Assembly: GCA_003427395.1 (NCBI GenBank)
Contig: BFEA01000248.1
Coordinates: 583,209-608,680, forward strand
Length of the DNA stretch: 25,472 nt
Reading direction: 5' to 3'
Source of the DNA: Chara braunii
Taxonomy: Eukaryota > Streptophyta > Charophyceae > Charales > Characeae
Under the pieces are notes generated by a model. That model made no database searches and had not been told where the DNA came from. It saw only the letters and a list, made by a program, of their open reading frames with translations. A program made the position numbers and the translations under genes. Below, in pieces: positions 21,093-25,472 of the stretch. Numbering within the stretch: the first letter of the stretch is position 1; each line of letters opens with the position of its first letter.

Positions 21093-21401
21093 CCAAGGAT
21101 TTTTCAAAAATTTATGAAACAGTTTCTTCAGACGTGGGTCTCCCGGCACCCTTTCTCGAATCCTAGCGAACCTCAATTGCCCTCCTTCTTCGAAGAATCT
21201 CTTTGTTTCTCTTAATCTTAGCGTCTTGCCTTTAACAGTCACCTCGGATTCTCCGAACCTTCTTCTAATAACCTTCCAATCTTCCGCGCAGATTTTACCT
21301 CCATAGGAGATAATATCCCTATTCCTTTTTCCCTTCACCCACGATACGATTTCTATCAACTTCGTGCTCTTCTTCCCATCTGAACTGGCAAAGCGAACCA
21401 C
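21078..21401 (-). pseudogene. Linker between GIY-YIG and RT (frameshifted)
   Basis: 107 codons, basic (KKSTKLIEIVSWVKGKR, KVIRRRFGESEVTVKGK, RFARIRERVPGDPRLKK). It overlaps the end of the GIY-YIG frame by 46 nt in another frame, and its sequence continues sensibly into the RT frame after a 1-nt shift near 21095. It therefore most likely represents the inter-domain part of one polyprotein, not a separate gene. No known domain is recognised. Confidence 0.7.
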
Positions 21402-21835
21402 CCTTTCTCCTTTATAGTACGTATTTCTTTTCTTTCCTCTCTCTCTCCTCCCTTCCTCTTCTTCTTCTTTTTCCTATTCCTCTCATCTCGCCAGCCATTC
21501 ACATTCAAAGCAGGGGACCACCGTTTAATAAGCCTTTGCTCCAAGCCCAGCAACTCATCTTTATCCGCAATGGCAATGGGAAGCGCTATATACGATTCCC
21601 AACCCCATTTCCTCATCCAAGCATAGAGCTTATTTTTCCTCACATCTCCCCTAGCTTGCGTACGTCCTACATGTTTCGACCATCGTTCGCTTAAACGTCT
21701 CTCCGTTTTTCCAATATATATTTGTCTACAACACGGGTCGATCAACACATAGGCACATGAGCTAGGTTCGTTCCACTTTTCACGCTCATTTTCGAATATC
21801 CCCCAGAAACACTCCACAAACCTTCTTCCCCAGTC
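21356..21835 (-). pseudogene. GIY-YIG endonuclease domain of the Penelope-like element
   Basis: In the reading from GTG at 21817 (153 residues) the domain runs from about residue 21 to 108: CAYVLID (23-27, the GIY strand), QIYIGKTERRLSERW (32-46, the YIG strand and following arginines), H49, then LGLEQRLIKRWSPALN (90-105) with the expected catalytic glutamate E93 and the conserved Asn. A Lys/Arg/Glu-rich tail follows, where the frame departs from the downstream linker. A TAA lies just before IDWGRRF in the same frame, so the upstream joining to the AT-hook frame is broken. In Penelope-like elements this nuclease nicks the target DNA. Position before the RT is the permuted order. Confidence 0.88.
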
Positions 21836-21977
21836 AATTTATTTTCCAAGAATGAGTAGGAACACTAGATTTCACAATATTCTCTCCACTAGACACCTCA
21901 ATTCTTTGGATTTGCTATCCAGTCTACATCATCTTCGGTGATCGAGATACTCCCAAAGTATCTTCCATGTCTCGAAC

Positions 21978-22577
21978 TTACTCTGTCTTCTCCTCCTGAG
22001 GGTCCTGCAACTCTCCCCTCATCCGATCGTCTTTGTTAGTCGTCTTCGAAGTTGACCTTGATTGCTTCTTACCTCTATAGCAGTATGTGACTCTCAGTTC
22101 TGCCAGAATGTCAACAGCGCCGTTTATGCCATAGAAAGGCACCGTCGCTCCTCGACACATGGCCTTCAAGGTATCCGGGTAGAAGGACGCCAGTGTCTTT
22201 CTCACTGCGTTCCTGTAGGCGGCTTCTATAGCGAACTTTGCGCCCATTGGTACACCTTCCCACGGGTCTTCCCCTCGGTCCATCCTCGCCACCTGAGCAT
22301 CCGCCTTGGTGGGTCTTCCCCTTCCTTTCTTTGGTCCGAAGCTTGTTGGGGACGCGCTCTCTTCGACTCGTCCGGTCTTCTTCGGTGTCTCCATTGGTGG
22401 GCTATTCTGAACCGCCCCTGTAGAGTCTCTTCTTTTTCGTTTATCGTTTAGCGAAGTTTCTTCCTTCGTTTCCTCCTCATCCTTCGAAACTGAGGGATCT
22501 CTTGTTGGTCCTTTACCCTTCTTCTTCTTCTTGCTGATCTCGACCGCCTTTATCTTCCTGTTGACGAGTTCCTCCAT
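21978..22577 (-). pseudogene. AT-hook-containing region of the Penelope-like element
   Basis: 199 codons starting with ATG at 22577. Lys/Glu-rich beginning (ISKKKKKGKG), nuclear-localisation-like KRKRR (46-50), then an AT-hook, KKGRGRPTK with GRGRP at residues 85-89, which binds the minor groove of AT-rich DNA. A more globular segment (105-175, WEGVPMGAKFAIEAAYRNAV and onward) has no known family. The frame follows the coiled-coil frame with a shift and overlaps it. Its place between a zinc knuckle and the GIY-YIG domain suggests a role in nuclear entry or target choice; this is inference. Confidence 0.65.
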
Positions 22578-22779
22578 ACACTCTTTGAATTATTCCCGCT
22601 GCTCCGCTAGTATCTTCTTCAGCTCCCATCTTCTTTTTTGCCTTCTCTTCTTCAACTTGCTTCTTTTTCAACTCGACCCTCGCTTCCTCCGCCTTCGCAG
22701 CTTTCTCCTCCGCTTCCCGTTTTTTCTTTTCTTCGACCTCCAGTGCTTTTCTCTTTTGGCCTAGGAATAGTTTCGTCAT
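22513..22779 (-). pseudogene. Coiled-coil segment of the Penelope-like element
   Basis: Starts at ATG 22779, a few bases after the CCHC frame ends. About 50 residues of strongly charged, Ala/Glu/Lys-rich helix (VEEKKKREAEEKAAKAEEAR and onward) typical of a coiled coil for self-association. It ends in a frame that overlaps the AT-hook frame by 65 nt; a frameshift in what was once one frame is the simplest reading. Confidence 0.6.
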
Positions 22780-22793
22780 TTTCCCCACTTAGT

Positions 22794-23183
22794 TTAGGAT
22801 TCTTCGAGTTCCTTGCTCACGGCGATACTTCCGCTTCCTCCTCCTCGTCTTGGGCATTGACTCTTAAAGTGTCCTTCTTCGCCGCATCCGTAGCAAGTTA
22901 TTGTTCTCCCTCCTCCTCCTCCGGACCTCCGTCCATGGTCGTCCAACGACCAACTTCGCCTCTCATCATACCTTCTTTCCCGTCTCTCATCCCGACCTCT
23001 ATCCCGTCGGTCGTCGCCTCCACTATCCCAACCTTCACTTTCGTAGCCTCGATGGAGGTCCCTTCTCCCCCATGAGTCATTCTTCCGATGATAACTCATC
23101 TCTTTTTTCTCCGCACTTCGACTTCTTCTTTTGGCTGCTCTCGTCACAAACTCCTCGTTCTTCTATTGACTGTCGCTGCTCAT
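22794..23183 (-). pseudogene. Gag-like CCHC zinc-knuckle protein of the Penelope-like element
   Basis: The likely ATG is at 23183; a TAG at 23163-23165 interrupts the frame after six codons, after which it stays open to 22794. The N-terminus is rich in Arg/Ser/Asp/Gly (RRSRSAEKKE; RRDRGRDERRERRYDERRSW), then GGGGG and a retroviral-type zinc knuckle C-x2-C-x4-H-x4-C (CYGCGEEGHFKSQC), followed by RRGGGSG. Zinc knuckles bind nucleic acid and are typical of Gag proteins. A gag-like module at the head of a Penelope-like element is unusual. It lies on the same strand 6-15 nt before the coiled-coil frame. Confidence 0.75.
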
Positions 23184-23285
23184 CTTCTTCGTAGTCAGAA
23201 TCGATATTACTGTTGACGTCACCGTTATTCCCTACTACCAAGTCTCCGAGTGATCATCCCTCGACTGGTTGTAACGCTCGCAACT
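23184..23285 (-). other. 5' leader of the full Penelope-like copy
   Basis: Short segment between the 3' end of the truncated upstream copy (23286) and the first likely ATG. A second frame here is open and acidic (SDYEEDEQRQSIEER), suggesting a further frameshift or an upstream start. Confidence 0.45.
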
Positions 23286-23489
23286 GAGCATGAGAGTTGT
23301 CGATGCAGATATCATGCAAAAAACATCGATACTTGTAGCGTGCTAGTTCACAAAATGAACACTGAGGCAAAATCTTCATGTAATTCAACACGAATAGGTG
23401 CCTTGAGATTGCCAAAAAAAAAACAATAAGCACAAACCCAAAGCGTCTGGCGGCTCTCCGACTCCTCGTTTCGGCTGGTGCCAGACCCA

Positions 23490-24450
23490 ACCACTCGAAG
23501 TTAACGACCACTTGAAATTTCAGAATGATGCACAAGTGGTTAACGGGGACCCCCACTTTTCGGCCCTGGGTAACGATGAATGATCCTGAAATTAGGGTTT
23601 CGGGGTCAAATTTTGTGTTTTTTTGGAATTTTTGTTTTTTGCCTGTTTTTGTTTTGGACCTGAAACCGTTGAAGTGGCTGAAGCTTCTGAATGGGGTTTC
23701 AGGTACCCCCATCCAAATGGTTGGATGAGGGTACCTGAAACCCCTTTCAGAAGCTTCAGCCACTCCGGGTAATTTCAGGAATTTCAGGTGGGGACCTAGA
23801 ACCGCTGAAGTGGCTGAAGCTTTTGAAAGGGGTTTCAGGTACCCTCATCCAAATGGTTGGATGGGGGTACCCGAAACCCCTTTCAAAAACTTCAGCCACT
23901 TCAGGTGATTTCAGGAATTTAAGGTGGGGACCTGAAACCGCTGAAGTGGCTGAAGTTTCTGAAAGGGGTTCCAGGTACCCCCATCCAACCATTTGGATGG
24001 GGGTACCTGAAACCCCTTTCAGAAGCTTCAACCACTTCAGGTCATTTCAGGAATTTCAGGTGGGGACCGGAAACCGCTGAAGTGGCTGAAGCTTATGAAA
24101 GGGGTTTCAGGTACCCCCATCCAAATGGTTGGATGGGGATACCTGAAACCCCTTTTAGAAGCTTCAGCCACTTCAGGTCATTTCAGGAATTTCAGGTGGG
24201 GACCTGAAACTGCTGAAGTGGCTGAAGCTTCTAAAAGGGGTTTCAGGTACCCACATCCCACCATTTGCAATGGATCTGTAGGCAATCTGAAAGTGGTGTA
24301 TCAACCTGAAGTGAGTGAACTGCCTGGAGGCGGTTTCAGACAACCCCATGTGTAGATCAACACACAATCTGAAAGTGGTGTAGTACCCTAAAGTGGTTGA
24401 ACTGCCTAGAAAGGAGACCTGAAAATATATGCACCCGTTAACCATTTATC
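23490..24450. mobile_element. Nested 961-bp foldback element with 6-bp target duplication
   Basis: The sequence between two copies of GACCCA (23484-23489 and 24451-24456) is absent from the otherwise collinear pseudo-LTR at 18963-19719, which has a single GACCCA. This defines the insertion precisely. Near the ends TGGTTAACGGG (about 23538) and its reverse complement CCCGTTAACCA (24434-24444) form an imperfect terminal or subterminal inverted repeat. Most of the interior is the 136-bp hairpin array. Near the right side a second motif (CAATCTGAAAGTGGTGTA...GAACTGCCT) is repeated 82 bp apart (24283, 24365). No transposase is encoded, so it is non-autonomous; the superfamily is unknown. Confidence 0.75.
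23656..24270. repeat. 136-bp tandem array of near-perfect hairpins, about 4.5 units
   Basis: Units begin at GGACC on 23656, 23792, 23928, 24064 and 24200, an exact 136-bp period. Each unit is itself a palindrome: GTGGCTGAAGCTTCTGAAAG...GGTACCCCCATCCAA, a 4-nt loop, then TTGGATGGGGGTACC...CTTTCAGAAGCTTCAGCCAC, arms of about 45 bp. A spacer CAGGAATTTCAGGTGGGGACC separates successive hairpins (as CAGGAATTT(C/A)AGG...). The last unit is incomplete and diverges after ~24258. The loop is ATGG in units 1, 2 and 4 but CCAT in unit 3. Confidence 0.92.
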
Positions 24451-24814
24451 GACCCAGCCTTCTCAGGGGGATTCGTGTCAAATGAAGATGTCTTACTTTA
24501 CGCTGTAATGCTATAATAGTGTCCAATCTATCTCTACCTCATCCTTTGATACCCTACTGTACTCAACAACCCTTGGCCTAGCTCTAAAAGAAACCCACAG
24601 AGGGTCGGCTGACAAAAACTACAAGAGTCAAGAACAATGACTGAGACAAAATAAAAAAGGCTACAAGAGACCCAAAGATCCAATCGACACAGGTAGCAAA
24701 AACGACAAGGTATTACTATACCCCAAACAGGGCGTTCGGGGGCTGTTCCGACAACTCGAGAAATTGCAGTTTTACTTAAAGGTCTCCGACTAGAACCCTC
24801 TTTCGGACCTATTT

Positions 24815-25008
24815 TTAACTTTCGGTTTGAAAGACCTTTTGCGCAGCCTCGGCCCATGACCGAGCCCGTTTCAGAACAAATCTTCCCAAAATGCGATGAA
24901 ACTTGGCAACCGGGTATGCTTGCTTTCGCAGTTCTCTTTCCAGAGTCAGCAGACACTCGACAACCCGGTTCTTCTTCGACGTACATTCCATAATTTTATG
25001 GAGCATAC
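24815..25008 (-). pseudogene. RT C-terminal fragment in the truncated Penelope-like copy
   Basis: About 65 codons equivalent to the end of the RT in the full copy: MLHKIMECTSKKNRV..., RKQAYPVAKFHRILGRF, ending in TAA at 24815-24817. This copy has no internal stop, unlike the full copy (TGA at 19634-19636). The open frame happens to extend to 25090 into unrelated flanking DNA. It contains thumb/C-terminal sequence only and cannot be functional alone. Confidence 0.8.
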
Positions 25009-25311
25009 AAGGCCAGCCACATGGATGACAGATTGAGTGTTGGTTGCCCTCATCCCCATGTGTCACAAGGAACCACTTGCACGCAACCAAAAGGCAAAGA
25101 GGTAAAAAAAAAGGAGGAAATCAAACCTCACAGAGGCAATAGAAAGAGAAAGGGATCCAGTCAAAGAAAGGACAAGGGAAGAGGAAGGCCCATTAGTCAA
25201 ATAACACAAATAACACATCCCGCAGATAAACCAATTGTCACTGTCACGACAAAGTTCAAGATTTTTTTTTTATTTTTCAACAATTTGTTATTTTTTTAAA
25301 TTTTTCTCATC

Positions 25312-25362
<51 letters not shown>

Positions 25363-25472
25363 TATGTTTTTTTTTGTGAGAGAGAGAGCAATTTATTCCG
25401 TGCCGAAAATTTTGAGAAATCAGATACTTCATTTCTTTCCACCTCCGTATCCACTTAATTACTTATTTATTT
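25009..25472. other. Right flank: basic open frame and long poly-T
   Basis: A + strand frame from 25021 to 25299 (92 codons) encodes a very basic stretch (KKKEEIKPHRGNRKRKGSSQ) with an AT-hook-like KGRGRP, then Phe/Leu from a T-rich run. It could be a piece of another transposon or gene, or chance; no family is recognised. A 49-nt poly-T (25313-25361) and a short GA run follow, then AT-rich sequence to the end. Confidence 0.4.

Larger units (their letters stand above)
18963..25008 (-). mobile_element. Penelope-like retroelement with N-terminal GIY-YIG and pseudo-LTRs
   Basis: On the - strand the order is: pseudo-LTR (25008-23286, interrupted by an insert), then a body (23285-19720) encoding CCHC zinc knuckle, coiled coil, AT-hook, GIY-YIG and RT, then the same 3' segment again (19719-18963). 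A GIY-YIG domain upstream of a Penelope-type RT is the permuted arrangement of the Naiad/Chlamys group; classical Penelopes carry it at the C-terminus. The upstream segment is the 3' end of a 5'-truncated copy joined directly to the full copy, the known origin of Penelope pseudo-LTRs. The coding region is dead: several frameshifts and at least four in-frame stops in the RT frame. The two 3' segments differ by several per cent (hand estimate), so the array is not recent. Confidence 0.85.
23286..25008 (-). repeat. 5' pseudo-LTR: 5'-truncated upstream copy, split by an insertion
   Basis: Matches 18963-19719 as two collinear pieces: 23286-23489 (204 bp, same length as 18963-19166) and 24451-25008 (558 bp against 559). 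Homology stops abruptly at 25008 inside the RT thumb region, so this copy is 5'-truncated. On the - strand its 3' end joins the full copy directly, giving a head-to-tail array. The interruption is the 961-bp nested element. Confidence 0.88.

Noticed and set aside
23823-24355. Frames reading KGVSGTPIQMVGWGYLKPL repeats as a tandem-repeat protein
   Set aside because: Produced by the 136-bp DNA repeat and its palindrome, equally open on both strands, inside a non-coding nested insertion.

Overview
The window looks like nuclear DNA of a green-lineage (streptophyte or green algal) eukaryote with a large, repeat-rich genome. A charophyte such as Chara is my best guess, but the species is not proven. 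The grounds are: a histone H4 with the plant/green-algal arginine in HARR (animals have HAKR); a histone-type 3' stem-loop behind that gene, as known in Chlamydomonas/Volvox and not in flowering plants; a Penelope-like retroelement with an N-terminal GIY-YIG domain, a type known from the green lineage; and very abundant microsatellites, poly-A/T runs, foldback elements and decayed transposons. Only one confident host gene is present (H4). Nearly everything else is repeat or transposon remains.

Layout. 1-2370: diverged direct repeats and AT-rich sequence without a recognisable gene. 2378-2649: a short hAT-like MITE with an 8-bp target duplication. 2733-5215: a badly decayed Ty3/gypsy retrotransposon on the + strand: reverse transcriptase, RNase H, then (after a retroposon-like poly-A insert and a strong palindrome at 3716-4048) the integrase C-terminus and a chromodomain-like remnant. 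5230-12770: mostly non-coding, with local tandem duplications, foldbacks, (TC)n tracts and a 32-bp minisatellite. 12777-13483: the histone H4 unit on the - strand (CCAAT, TATA, CDS, 3' stem-loop). 13740-14190: retroposon-like pieces with poly-A/T. 14511-15446: a possible 311-aa protein on the - strand whose C-terminal part is a translated (GTT)n microsatellite. 16380-18804: long (CT)n-(TA)n followed by two hAT-like non-autonomous elements, one of them a 1.4-kb palindrome.

18963-25008 is the most interesting part. It is a - strand Penelope-like element in a head-to-tail arrangement. A 757-bp 3'-end segment occurs at both sides of the body, like the pseudo-LTRs of Penelope elements. The body encodes, in order, a CCHC zinc knuckle with an RS/RD-rich N-terminus, a Lys/Glu coiled coil, an AT-hook protein, a GIY-YIG endonuclease and a Penelope-type reverse transcriptase, all broken by frameshifts and stops. 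The upstream pseudo-LTR carries a nested 961-bp insertion flanked by a 6-bp duplication; the other pseudo-LTR preserves the empty site. The nested insert contains a 136-bp-period array of near-perfect hairpins whose arms show matched substitutions.

All identities were judged by eye from translations and motifs; no database search was run.
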